64,000 nucleotides of DNA. Origin: Crossiella cryophila (GTDB lineage Bacteria > Actinomycetota > Actinomycetes > Mycobacteriales > Pseudonocardiaceae). Under the pieces are notes generated by a model. That model had not been told where the DNA came from and searched no databases. It was given only the letters and a program-made list of their open reading frames with translations. The stretch lies in contig NZ_JACHMH010000001.1 in NCBI RefSeq assembly GCF_014204915.1, positions 4,365,501-4,429,500 of the forward strand, read 5' to 3'. The position numbers were made by a program, and so were the translations under genes. Positions 16,799 through 25,101 of this stretch are shown one piece after another (positions within the stretch are counted from its first letter, which is position 1; each line of letters begins with the position of its first letter).

Positions 16799-17791
16799 TT
16801 AAGAAGCGACCGCGGTGGGCAGCCGGGTGACCGAGTCGTTGAGCAGATCGGCCACCGCGTGGATCGCCTTGAGCGTGGGCACCTCGGCGCCGGTCAGCGC
16901 GGCCAGTTCGACCACCGCCGCCAGGATCACGTCCAGTTCGAGCGGTTTGCCCTTCTCCAGGTCCTGGAGCGTGGACGTCTTGTGCTCACCGGCACGTTCG
17001 GCCCCGGCCAGCCGTCGTTCGATGGAGATCTCGGGGTGGGACCCCAGCCGTCGCGCGACCTCCAGGGTCTCCCGCATCATCGACACCACCAGTTCCCTGG
17101 TACTGCGGTGTTTGCAGATGGCGGCCATGGTGGAACGGGTCAGCGCGGAGATCGGGTTGAACGCGATGTTGCCCATCAGCTTGAGCCAGATGTCCTTGCG
17201 GAGATCGGCCTCCACCGGGCACTTGAGGCCACCTTCGATCATGGCGGTGGAGAAGTCCAGGCAGCGGGCGGAGATCGTCTGGTCCGGCTCGCCGATGGAG
17301 AAGCGGGTGCCCTCCAGGTGGCGGATGACGCCGGGAGCCTCGATCTCGGTGGCCGCGTAGACCACGCAGCCGATGGCCCGCTGGACTGGGAGTGCGGCGC
17401 TGACCGCGCCGTCGGGGTCCACGCTGTTGATCCGGTGGTTGTGGAAGGGGCCGGGCAGACCGTGGAAGTACCACCACGGAATCCCGTTCTGCGCAGCGAT
17501 GATGGTGGTGCGCTCGTGTAACAGCGGCTCGATCATCCGGCCCGCGGCGGCGTACGAGTTCGCCTTGAGGCCAAGGAAGATGTGGTCCACCGGGCCGACC
17601 TCGGCCGGGTCATCGGTTGCGTGTGGTCGGGCATGGAAGTCGCCGCGGTCGGAGAGCACCCGGACCCCGGCTTCGCGGATGGCCGATAGATGCGCACCGC
17701 GGGCGATGAGATGAACCTGCGCTCCGGCACGGTGTAGGGCTGCACCCACGTACGCGCCGATGGCGCCGGCACCAAGAACAGCGATTCGCAC
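16799..17791 (-). CDS. ketopantoate reductase (PanE/ApbA) family NADP-dependent oxidoreductase
   Basis: The product has 330 residues with an N-terminal Rossmann nucleotide loop (IAVLGAGAIGAYVGAALHRAG) and the C-terminal helical domain of PanE-type enzymes (LRKDIWLKLMGNIAFNPISALT near 200, where the Lys and Asn are the usual catalytic/substrate residues). PanE proper makes pantoate for CoA synthesis. In this context the enzyme may instead reduce another 2-keto acid of the oxalate/glyoxylate pathway; that is inference. The GTG at 17791 follows AGGAGA by five bases. Palindrome S2 lies 34 bases upstream. NuoEF-like gene follows. Confidence 0.78.
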   Translation of the reverse strand: MRIAVLGAGAIGAYVGAALHRAGAQVHLIARGAHLSAIREAGVRVLSDRGDFHARPHATDDPAEVGPVDHIFLGLKANSYAAAGRMIEPLLHERTTIIAAQNGIPWWYFHGLPGPFHNHRINSVDPDGAVSAALPVQRAIGCVVYAATEIEAPGVIRHLEGTRFSIGEPDQTISARCLDFSTAMIEGGLKCPVEADLRKDIWLKLMGNIAFNPISALTRSTMAAICKHRSTRELVVSMMRETLEVARRLGSHPEISIERRLAGAERAGEHKTSTLQDLEKGKPLELDVILAAVVELAALTGAEVPTLKAIHAVADLLNDSVTRLPTAVAS

Positions 17792-17824
17792 ATCACTCTC
17801 CTGTTCTTGTGTCGACAACTCATT

Positions 17825-17839
17825 CAGCATACAGTATGG
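17825..17839. promoter_or_regulatory. GntR-type palindrome S2 between panE-like and selB-like
   Basis: CAGCATACAGTATGG, with core CATACAGTATG, sits in the 106-base gap between the leftward panE-like gene and the rightward selB-like gene. The included TACAGT (17830-17835) could be the -10 of the rightward promoter. One operator could control both units. Part of the set of six related sites in this window. Confidence 0.65.
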
Positions 17840-17897
17840 AGTAGCCCGGTCAACGGGCCGCACGCGGCAGCGACCGCGTGGGTGAGGAGGCGTTGCG

Positions 17898-19646
17898 GTG
17901 CCTGAAGGGTTCGGGTTCCAGTCGCTCCCGCCGATGCGTGTGGTCGCCACTGCTGGAGGCGCCGGAGCCGGCAAATCCACCCTGGTGCGGGCGCTCACCG
18001 GACGGGATCCGTGGGCACGTCTGCCCTCGGGGCGGGTACTGGCATTGGTCGATCGCGCACCCGGCGCGGTCCAGGCGAGCGTGGCCACCGCCGAGGCGGT
18101 GGTGGTCGTGGTCGCGGCCGACCAGGAGTTCTCAGCCGAGCTGGCGACGCAACTGGATGTGTTGCACGCCTTGGACATCCGGCACGGGTTGCTGGTGGTG
18201 ACCCGGGCCGACCTGGCCGACCCCGGCCCGGTGCTGCGGCGGACCCGGCGGGCACTGGCCACCGGCGCGCTCGGCCGGATCGAGTGCGCGGTGGTGAGCG
18301 CGCGCACCGGCGCTGGCATCGACCGGTTCCGGTCAATGCTGGACCGGCTGGCCGCCGCGCTGCCCCCGCCGCCGGCAGCTCCGGTGCGGTTGTGGCTGGA
18401 TGGCGTAGCCGAGGCGGCGGAGGAGAAGGGGGTGCTGGTCACCGGGACCCTGATCACCGGATCGATCGAGAACGGCGCCGAACTCGCCCTCGGGCCGGAG
18501 GATCGGCGGGTGCGGGTCGGCGGGCTGGAGTCGTTGCGGCGTCAGGTGTCCGTGTTGTCCGGTCCGGCCAGGGTCACGGTGCACCTGCCCGAGGAACAAC
18601 CGGACGAACTGCCCGTGGGGACCGCGCTGGTGACCCCCGGCCGGTGGCGGCACGTCGGCGTGCTGGACGTGCGGCTGCGCCCGCTGCCCGGCCGCAAGCT
18701 GGACGGGGTCGCGGGTGATCTGGAGCTGGGCTGCGGATCGGCTCGGCAACCGGTGTTCGTCCGGGTGCTGGACGGCGATATCGCGCGACTGCGGCTGAGT
18801 GAGCCGCTGCCGCTGCGCATCGGCGACCGCGGCCTGCTGCGCGGCGGCGAGGAGGTCCTGGCCGGGTTCACCGTGCTGGACATCCTGCCGCCGGAGTTGG
18901 GCGGCGAGGCGGAGCAGATCGCGCGTGGAAACGAACTGATGAGTCGGTCAGGGATTCCCAACGGGCACGACGAATTGCGCCGACGTGGTCTGGTCCGGGC
19001 CGGTGACCTGCTCGCCATGGGCGCGGGTCTGCCGCTGGCGCCCAGGGCGGGGGAGTGGCTGATCGACCCGGCCAAACTGGACGAACTGTGCGGACAGCTC
19101 GCCGACCTGGTGCGCACCCGTGCGCGCGAACAACCCTATGACCCCGGCGTGCCCAAGGCGGAAGCGGTGGCACTGCTGGCTTTGCCACACCGAAGGCTGC
19201 TCGAACCGGTGGCCAGGGCGGCTCGTGACCTCGGTGTGCGGATCAACCAGGGCCGGCTGGTGCTGGCCGAACGCGGCGGCGAACTCGCGTTGCCGGTGCG
19301 GCAGGCGATCGAGGCACTGTGCGCCGAACTGGCGCGAAATCCTTTTCTCGCACCGGAGGCCGACCAGCTCACCGCACTGCGACTGACCCCCAAGTCGCTC
19401 GCGGCGGCCGTGCGCACCGGATTGCTGGTGCGCCTGGCCGATGGCGTCTACCTGGGACCGGACGCGGTGGAGCAGGCGGTGGCGGTGCTGTGCGCGCTGC
19501 CGCAACCCTTCACCGTGGCCGCGGCCCGAACCGCGCTCGGCACCTCCCGCCGGGTCGCGGTGCCCCTGCTGGAACTGCTCGACACCCGGCGGATCACGAT
19601 CCGGCTGCCCGACAGCCGACGTCGGATTCGCCCGGAACACGACTGA
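17898..19646 (+). CDS. SelB-like translation factor with eroded GTPase domain
   Basis: The product has 582 residues, overall SelB layout: G domain, EF-Tu-like beta barrels (GVLVTGTLITGSI near 180; VGVLDVRLRPLPG near 255) and C-terminal winged helices (ALTRLTPKSL-type segments near 490-580). The G domain is reduced to about 150 residues. A P-loop remains (GGAGAGKS, 20-27) but the AGHVDHGK form is lost, the switch I EKRRGxTID segment is absent, DVPGHE is replaced by VDRAPG, and G4 reads TRAD. GTP-driven selenocysteine insertion is therefore doubtful. GTG 17898 has GAGGAGG seven bases upstream. No selA, selD or tRNA-Sec is visible nearby. Confidence 0.75.
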   Translation: MPEGFGFQSLPPMRVVATAGGAGAGKSTLVRALTGRDPWARLPSGRVLALVDRAPGAVQASVATAEAVVVVVAADQEFSAELATQLDVLHALDIRHGLLVVTRADLADPGPVLRRTRRALATGALGRIECAVVSARTGAGIDRFRSMLDRLAAALPPPPAAPVRLWLDGVAEAAEEKGVLVTGTLITGSIENGAELALGPEDRRVRVGGLESLRRQVSVLSGPARVTVHLPEEQPDELPVGTALVTPGRWRHVGVLDVRLRPLPGRKLDGVAGDLELGCGSARQPVFVRVLDGDIARLRLSEPLPLRIGDRGLLRGGEEVLAGFTVLDILPPELGGEAEQIARGNELMSRSGIPNGHDELRRRGLVRAGDLLAMGAGLPLAPRAGEWLIDPAKLDELCGQLADLVRTRAREQPYDPGVPKAEAVALLALPHRRLLEPVARAARDLGVRINQGRLVLAERGGELALPVRQAIEALCAELARNPFLAPEADQLTALRLTPKSLAAAVRTGLLVRLADGVYLGPDAVEQAVAVLCALPQPFTVAAARTALGTSRRVAVPLLELLDTRRITIRLPDSRRRIRPEHD

Positions 19647-19733
19647 TGAAGGGCCCTCGATGGGTGGAAATCCGTCGAGCGGCTGACCTGTGGACCCTGG
19701 ACAACGTTTGCTCGACGGAGTATCACTAAACCA

Positions 19734-19751
19734 CCATACGGTATGCAGTAT
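19734..19751. promoter_or_regulatory. GntR-type double palindrome S3 upstream of the oxalate operon
   Basis: Two overlapping half-site pairs: ATACGGTAT (19736-19744) and ATGCAGTAT (19743-19751). The reverse complement reads ATACTGCATACCGTATGG, matching site S5 before the oxalate transporter. It lies 115 bases before the TPP-enzyme gene, the first of a six-gene run. The 87 bases between the selB-like stop and this site show nothing else. Confidence 0.7.
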
Positions 19752-19865
19752 GGGGATCGAGTGGTGTGCGGTCCGCGCAACGTCGGCCTTCACCAGTCAC
19801 CACCAAACCAGCCCGGCTCGCCCAGAGCAGACGAGCGGGCAGCGACGTGAGGAGATGACGCACCT

Positions 19866-21593
19866 ATGGCGCAGACTGCCGAGGCACCCCCCAGCGCCAG
19901 TCAGGTCGAGGTGAAGGAGACCGGCGAAGGTCTCATCTCGGGCGGCCACCTGGTGGCGAAGGCACTCAAGGCCGAAGGCGTCGACGTGGTGTTCACTCTG
20001 TGTGGCGGCCACATCATCGACATCTACGACGGCTGTGTTGACGAAGGCATCGAGGTCATCGACGTCCGGCACGAGCAGGTCGCCGCGCACGCGGCCGACG
20101 GCTACGCCCGGATCACCGGCAAACCGGGCTGCGCGGTAGTCACCGCGGGACCCGGCACCACCGACGCGGTCACCGGGGTCGCCAACGCGCTGCGCGCGGA
20201 GAGCCCGATGCTGCTCATCGGCGGCCAGGGTGCGCTGAGCCAGCACAAGATGGGCTCACTGCAGGACCTGCCGCACGTGGACATGATGGCCCCGATCACC
20301 AAGTTCTCCGCCACCGTGCCGGACACCGCGCGGGCGGCCGACATGGTCTCGATGGCCTTCCGCGAGTGCTACCACGGCGCACCCGGCCCGTCCTTCCTGG
20401 AAATCCCCAGGGACGTGCTGGACGCCTCCGTGCCGCTCGAGAAGGCCAGGATCCCCAAGGCGGGCGCCTACCGGGCCTCCACCCGCTCGGCCGGTGACCC
20501 CGAGGCCATCGAGAAGCTGGCCGACCTGCTCACCCAGGCCGAGAAGCCGTGCATCCTGCTCGGCAGCCAGGTCTGGACCACCCGGGGCAGCGACGCGGCG
20601 ATCGACCTGGTCCGCGGCCTCAACATCCCCGCCTACATGAACGGCGCCGCCCGCGGCACCCTGCCGCCCGGCGACCCGCACCACTACCAGCTCTCCCGCC
20701 GCTACGCCTTCACCAACGCCGACCTGATCATCATCGTCGGCACCCCGTTCGACTTCCGGATGGGTTACGGCAAGCGGCTTTCCGCCGAGGCCACCGTGGT
20801 CCAGATCGACCTGGACTACCGCACCGTCGGCAAGAACCGGGACATCGACCTGGGCATCGTCGGCGATGCCGGACTGGTGCTCTCCCAGGTGTTCGCGGCC
20901 ACCACCGGCCGGGTCAGCAACGGCGCCACCGGCCGCAAGGCCTGGCTGGAGGAGTTGCGCGCGGTCGAGGAGCAGTCGCTGGGCAAGCGGATGGCGCGGC
21001 AGCTGTCCAATGCCAACCCGATCGACCCGTACCGCCTGGTGCACGAGATCAACGAGTTCCTCACCGAGGACTCCATCTACATCGGCGACGGCGGCGACAT
21101 CGTCACCTTCTCCGGCCAGGTGGTCCAGCCCAAATCGCCCGGCCACTGGATGGACCCGGGACCCCTTGGCACCCTTGGTGTCGGCATCCCGTTCGTGCTG
21201 GCGGCCAAGTACGCCCGACCGGACAAGGAGGTCGTCGCGCTCTTCGGCGACGGCGCGTTCTCCCTGACCGGGTGGGACTTCGAGACCCTGGTCCGGTACA
21301 ACCTGCCGTTCGTGGGCATCGTGGGCAACAACTCCTCGATGAACCAGATCCGCTACGGCCAGGCCGTCAAGTACGGCGAGGACCGCGGCCGGATCGGCAA
21401 CACCCTCGGCGATGTGCCCTACGACCAGTTCGCCAAGATCCTCGGCGGCTACGGCGAGGAAGTCCGCGACCCCGCCGACATCGCACCCGCCCTGCAGCGC
21501 GCCCGCGAGTCAGGGCTGCCCTCGCTGATCAACGTGTGGGTCGACCCCGACGTGTACGCGCCGGGCACCATGAACCAGACCATGTACAAGTAG
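19866..21593 (+). CDS. oxc: thiamine-diphosphate enzyme, probable oxalyl-CoA decarboxylase
   Basis: The product has 575 residues with the three-domain fold of ThDP decarboxylases/lyases. The catalytic Glu is in DVRHEQVAAHAADGYAR near residue 62, and the Mg/ThDP motif is GDGAFSLTGWDFET with NLPFVGIVGNN near 460-485. Oxalyl-CoA decarboxylase converts oxalyl-CoA to formyl-CoA and CO2. The role is assigned mainly from the formyl-CoA transferase gene 21 bases downstream. The sequence is not especially close to Oxalobacter Oxc as I remember it, and a 2-hydroxyacyl-CoA lyase or acetolactate-synthase-like role is possible. The ATG 19866 follows GAGGAG. Confidence 0.68.
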   Translation: MAQTAEAPPSASQVEVKETGEGLISGGHLVAKALKAEGVDVVFTLCGGHIIDIYDGCVDEGIEVIDVRHEQVAAHAADGYARITGKPGCAVVTAGPGTTDAVTGVANALRAESPMLLIGGQGALSQHKMGSLQDLPHVDMMAPITKFSATVPDTARAADMVSMAFRECYHGAPGPSFLEIPRDVLDASVPLEKARIPKAGAYRASTRSAGDPEAIEKLADLLTQAEKPCILLGSQVWTTRGSDAAIDLVRGLNIPAYMNGAARGTLPPGDPHHYQLSRRYAFTNADLIIIVGTPFDFRMGYGKRLSAEATVVQIDLDYRTVGKNRDIDLGIVGDAGLVLSQVFAATTGRVSNGATGRKAWLEELRAVEEQSLGKRMARQLSNANPIDPYRLVHEINEFLTEDSIYIGDGGDIVTFSGQVVQPKSPGHWMDPGPLGTLGVGIPFVLAAKYARPDKEVVALFGDGAFSLTGWDFETLVRYNLPFVGIVGNNSSMNQIRYGQAVKYGEDRGRIGNTLGDVPYDQFAKILGGYGEEVRDPADIAPALQRARESGLPSLINVWVDPDVYAPGTMNQTMYK

Positions 21594-21614
21594 GTCCGGA
21601 GGGGGAAAGCCGTT

Positions 21615-22844
21615 ATGGGACAAGCACTCGAAGGTGTTCGCGTCCTGGACATGACGCACGTCCAGTCCGGACCGTCGGCCACCCAGATCCTGGCCTGGCT
21701 GGGTGCGGACGTGGTCAAGCTGGAGGCGCCCAGCGGGGACATCACCCGCAAGCAGCTGCGCGACATCCCCGATGTCGACAGCCTCTACTTCACCATGCTC
21801 AACTGCAACAAGCGCAGCATCACGCTGAACATGAAGAGCGACAAGGGCAAGGAGCTGTTCACCAAGCTCGTGTCCGATGTGGACATCCTGGTGGAGAACT
21901 TCGGTCCAGGCGCGGTGGACCGAATGGGCTTCACCTGGGAGAAGCTCCAGGAGATCAACCCCAGGCTGATCTACGCCTCCATCAAGGGTTTCGGCGACGG
22001 CCCCTACACCCACTACAAGGCCTATGAGGTCGTGGCCCAGGCCATGGGCGGCTCGATGACCAGCACCGGCTTCGAGGACGGCCCGCCGCTGGCCACCGGG
22101 GCGCAGATCGGCGACTCCGGCACCGGCATCCACACCGTGGCAGGCATCCTGGCCGCGCTGTACCAGCGGGAGACCACCGACCGCGGGCAGCGGGTCACCG
22201 TGGCCATGCAGCACGCGGTGCTCAACCTGTGCCGGGTCAAACTGCGCGACCAGCAGCGCCTGGCCCACGGACCCCTCGCCGAGTACCCCAACGAGGAGTT
22301 CACCGACGAGGTGCCGCGCTCGGGCAACGCCTCCGGCGGTGGACAGCCCGGCTGGGCGGTCAAGTGCAGTCCCGGCGGGCCCAACGACTACGTCTACGTG
22401 ATCGTGCAACCCGTCGGCTGGCAGCCCATCGCCGAACTGATCGGGCGGCCGGAACTCGTCGAGGACCCCGAGTGGGCCACCCCGGAGGCCCGGCTGCCCA
22501 AGCTGGACAAGATGTTCCAGCTCATCGAGGAGTGGACGGTCCACCACACCAAGCGCGAAGTCCTGGCGATGCTCAATGCCAAGAACGTCCCCTGTGGACC
22601 GATCCTGTCCACAAAGGAACTGATCGAGGACGAATCGCTGGTGGCCAACGAGATGGTGGTCACGGTGGACCATCCCGAACGCGGCGCGTTCAAGACCGTG
22701 GGCATGCCGCTCAAGCTCTCGGACTCCCCGGCCAAGGTCGAGCGCTCCCCACTGCTCGGCGAGCACAACGAGGACGTGTACGTGAAGGAGCTGGGCGTCT
22801 CCGTCCCGGAACTGGCCCAGCTCAAGGCGAACGGAGTGATCTGA
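21615..22844 (+). CDS. frc: formyl-CoA:oxalate CoA-transferase
   Basis: The product has 409 residues, class III CoA-transferase. Stretches agree closely with the Oxalobacter enzyme: [49 protein letters not shown] and LGEHNEDV. The catalytic Asp (Asp169 in the known enzyme) is Asp167 in [10 protein letters not shown], and the mobile glycine loop is [11 protein letters not shown]. It moves CoA from formyl-CoA to oxalate, giving oxalyl-CoA for the decarboxylase and free formate. The strong GGAGGGGGAAAG ribosome site precedes the ATG. This gene anchors the assignment of the whole region to oxalate use. Confidence 0.92.
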   Translation: MGQALEGVRVLDMTHVQSGPSATQILAWLGADVVKLEAPSGDITRKQLRDIPDVDSLYFTMLNCNKRSITLNMKSDKGKELFTKLVSDVDILVENFGPGAVDRMGFTWEKLQEINPRLIYASIKGFGDGPYTHYKAYEVVAQAMGGSMTSTGFEDGPPLATGAQIGDSGTGIHTVAGILAALYQRETTDRGQRVTVAMQHAVLNLCRVKLRDQQRLAHGPLAEYPNEEFTDEVPRSGNASGGGQPGWAVKCSPGGPNDYVYVIVQPVGWQPIAELIGRPELVEDPEWATPEARLPKLDKMFQLIEEWTVHHTKREVLAMLNAKNVPCGPILSTKELIEDESLVANEMVVTVDHPERGAFKTVGMPLKLSDSPAKVERSPLLGEHNEDVYVKELGVSVPELAQLKANGVI

Positions 22845-22847
22845 GCC

Positions 22848-24986
22848 ATGGTGGCTTACGACAAGGCCGCGGTGCGCGAAGTCCTGGACAAAGCGCGCGC
22901 CGAGGGCCGCGAGTCGCTCAGCGCCCCCGAGGGCAAACGACTCTGCGACGCCTACGGCATCCCGACGCCCGGCGAGGGACTCGCGGCCACCGCCGACGAG
23001 GCGGTGACCCTGGCCGGTGAGATCGGCTTCCCGGTGGTGATGAAGATCGTCTCACCGGACATCCTGCACAAGACCGAGGCCGGCGGCGTCATCGTCGGCG
23101 TCACCGACGAAGCCGGCGCCCGCGCCTCCTACGAGAAGATCATCGCCAACGCCAAGGCGTACAAGGCCGACGCGGACATCACCGGCGTCCAGGTGCAGAA
23201 GCTGCTCTCCGAAGGGCAGGAGGTGATCATCGGCGCCACCACCGACGACACCTTCGGCAAGATCGTGGTCTTCGGCCTCGGCGGCGTGCTGGTGGAGGTC
23301 CTCAAGGACGTCACCTTCCGGCTGGCCCCCCTCGAACAGGCCGAGGCCCGCGCGATGGTGGAGGACATCAAGGCGGTGGAGATCCTGCGCGGGGTGCGTG
23401 GGGCCGACCCGGTGGACCTCGACGCGCTGGCCGAGGTGGTCAAACGGCTCTCCGACCTGGTCACCGACTTCCCGGAGATCCGCGAACTCGACCTCAACCC
23501 GGTCTTCGCGGCCAAGGACTCCGCGATCGCCGCGGACGTCCGGGTGCTGGTGGAGACCGGCGAGATCACCGAGAAGCACGTGTACTCCGACGAGGACATC
23601 ATCATCGCGATGAACCGGCTGATGAAGCCGAGGAACATCGCGGTGATCGGCGCCTCCGCCGAGGACGGCAAGATCGGCAACTCGGTGATGAAGAACCTGG
23701 TCAACGGCGGCTACCAGGGCGGCATCTACCCGATCAACCCCAAGGCCGACGAGATCCTGGGCCGCAAGGCGTACAAGGCGGTCGGCGACGTGCCCGCCGA
23801 CGTCGACGTGGCGGTGTTCGCCATCCCGGCCAAGTTCGTCGCCGGGGCACTGGAGGAATGCGGGAAGAAGGGCATCCCGGCCGCGGTGCTCATCCCGTCC
23901 GGGTTCGCCGAGACCGGCAACCAGGAACTCCAGGACGAGGTCGTGGAGATCGCCCGCAGGCACGGCATCCGGTTGCTGGGCCCCAACATCTACGGCTACT
24001 ACTACACGCCGGAGAACCTCTGCGCGACCTTCTGCACGCCCTATGACGTCAAGGGCGGGGTGGCGCTGACCTCCCAGTCCGGCGGCATCGGAATGGCCAT
24101 CCTCGGCTTCTCCCGCACCACCAAGATGGGTGTCTCGGCCATCGTCGGCCTCGGCAACAAGTCCGATGTGGACGAAGACGACCTGCTCACCTTCTTCGAG
24201 CAGGACGAGAACACCCAGTGCGTGGCCATGCACCTGGAGGACCTCAAGGACGGCAGGGCCTTCGTGCACGCCGCCCAGCGGATCACCAAGAAGAAGCCGG
24301 TGGTGGTGCTCAAGGCCGGGCGCACCTCCGCCGGGGCCAAGGCAGCCAGCTCGCACACGGGCGCGCTGGCCGGTGACGACAAGGTCTACGACGACATCCT
24401 GCGCCAGGCCGGGGTCGTGCGCGCCCCCGGCCTGAACGAGATGCTGGAATATGCCCGAGGGCTGCCGTTGCTGCCCACGCCCAAGGGCGAGAACGTCGTG
24501 ATCATCACCGGCGCCGGTGGCTCCGGCGTGCTGCTGTCGGACGCCTGTGTCGACAATGGACTGTCCATGATGGAGATCCCACCCGACCTGGACGAGGCGT
24601 TCCGCAAGTTCATCCCGCCCTTCGGCGCGGCGGGCAACCCGATCGACATCACCGGCGGCGAACCGCCCTCCACCTACGAGGCCACCATCCGGCTCGGGCT
24701 GGAGGACCCGCGGATCCACGCGCTCATCCTCGGTTACTGGCACACCATCGTCACCCCGCCGATGGTCTTCGCCGAGGTGACCGCGCGAGTGGTCAACGAG
24801 GCGCGCGCGAAGGGCATCGACAAGCCGGTCGTGGCCTCGCTGGCCGGTGACACCGAGGTCGAGCGGGCTAGTGAATACCTGTTCGACCATCGTATTGTCG
24901 CCTATCCCTACACCACGGAGCTGCCGGTCGCGGTGCTGGGAGCCAAGTACCGCTGGGCACGATCAGCGGGACTGATCGAACAGTAA
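22848..24986 (+). CDS. fused ADP-forming acyl-CoA synthetase (acetate--CoA ligase family)
   Basis: The product has 712 residues in beta-alpha order: an ATP-grasp domain first (residues ~1-240, with FPVVMKIVSPDILHKTEAGGV), then the CoA-binding and ligase domains (NIAVIGASAEDGKIGNSV near 264). The phosphorylated His is His503 in AASSHTGALAG. These enzymes form acyl-CoA from acid, ATP and CoA with ADP release, or run in reverse. It starts three bases after frc. Priming the pathway with formyl-CoA or oxalyl-CoA, or recovering ATP from formyl-CoA, are context-based options. Substrate is not determinable by eye. Confidence 0.85.
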   Translation: MVAYDKAAVREVLDKARAEGRESLSAPEGKRLCDAYGIPTPGEGLAATADEAVTLAGEIGFPVVMKIVSPDILHKTEAGGVIVGVTDEAGARASYEKIIANAKAYKADADITGVQVQKLLSEGQEVIIGATTDDTFGKIVVFGLGGVLVEVLKDVTFRLAPLEQAEARAMVEDIKAVEILRGVRGADPVDLDALAEVVKRLSDLVTDFPEIRELDLNPVFAAKDSAIAADVRVLVETGEITEKHVYSDEDIIIAMNRLMKPRNIAVIGASAEDGKIGNSVMKNLVNGGYQGGIYPINPKADEILGRKAYKAVGDVPADVDVAVFAIPAKFVAGALEECGKKGIPAAVLIPSGFAETGNQELQDEVVEIARRHGIRLLGPNIYGYYYTPENLCATFCTPYDVKGGVALTSQSGGIGMAILGFSRTTKMGVSAIVGLGNKSDVDEDDLLTFFEQDENTQCVAMHLEDLKDGRAFVHAAQRITKKKPVVVLKAGRTSAGAKAASSHTGALAGDDKVYDDILRQAGVVRAPGLNEMLEYARGLPLLPTPKGENVVIITGAGGSGVLLSDACVDNGLSMMEIPPDLDEAFRKFIPPFGAAGNPIDITGGEPPSTYEATIRLGLEDPRIHALILGYWHTIVTPPMVFAEVTARVVNEARAKGIDKPVVASLAGDTEVERASEYLFDHRIVAYPYTTELPVAVLGAKYRWARSAGLIEQ

Positions 24987-25101
24987 GGCGACGGCCGACC
25001 AGCGTGGTGGGGTCCCGTCGGCCAGCCGGGACCCCCACCACGCCAGGCCAGGGAGGTCAACGGGCGGAGTCCGAGAGTTCTCGTGAAAGAGGTTTCTCAT
25101 C

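Noticed and set aside
19866-21593. Acetolactate synthase
   Set aside because: No regulatory subunit or branched-chain amino acid gene is nearby, while frc follows immediately; superfamily similarity alone does not support acetolactate synthase.
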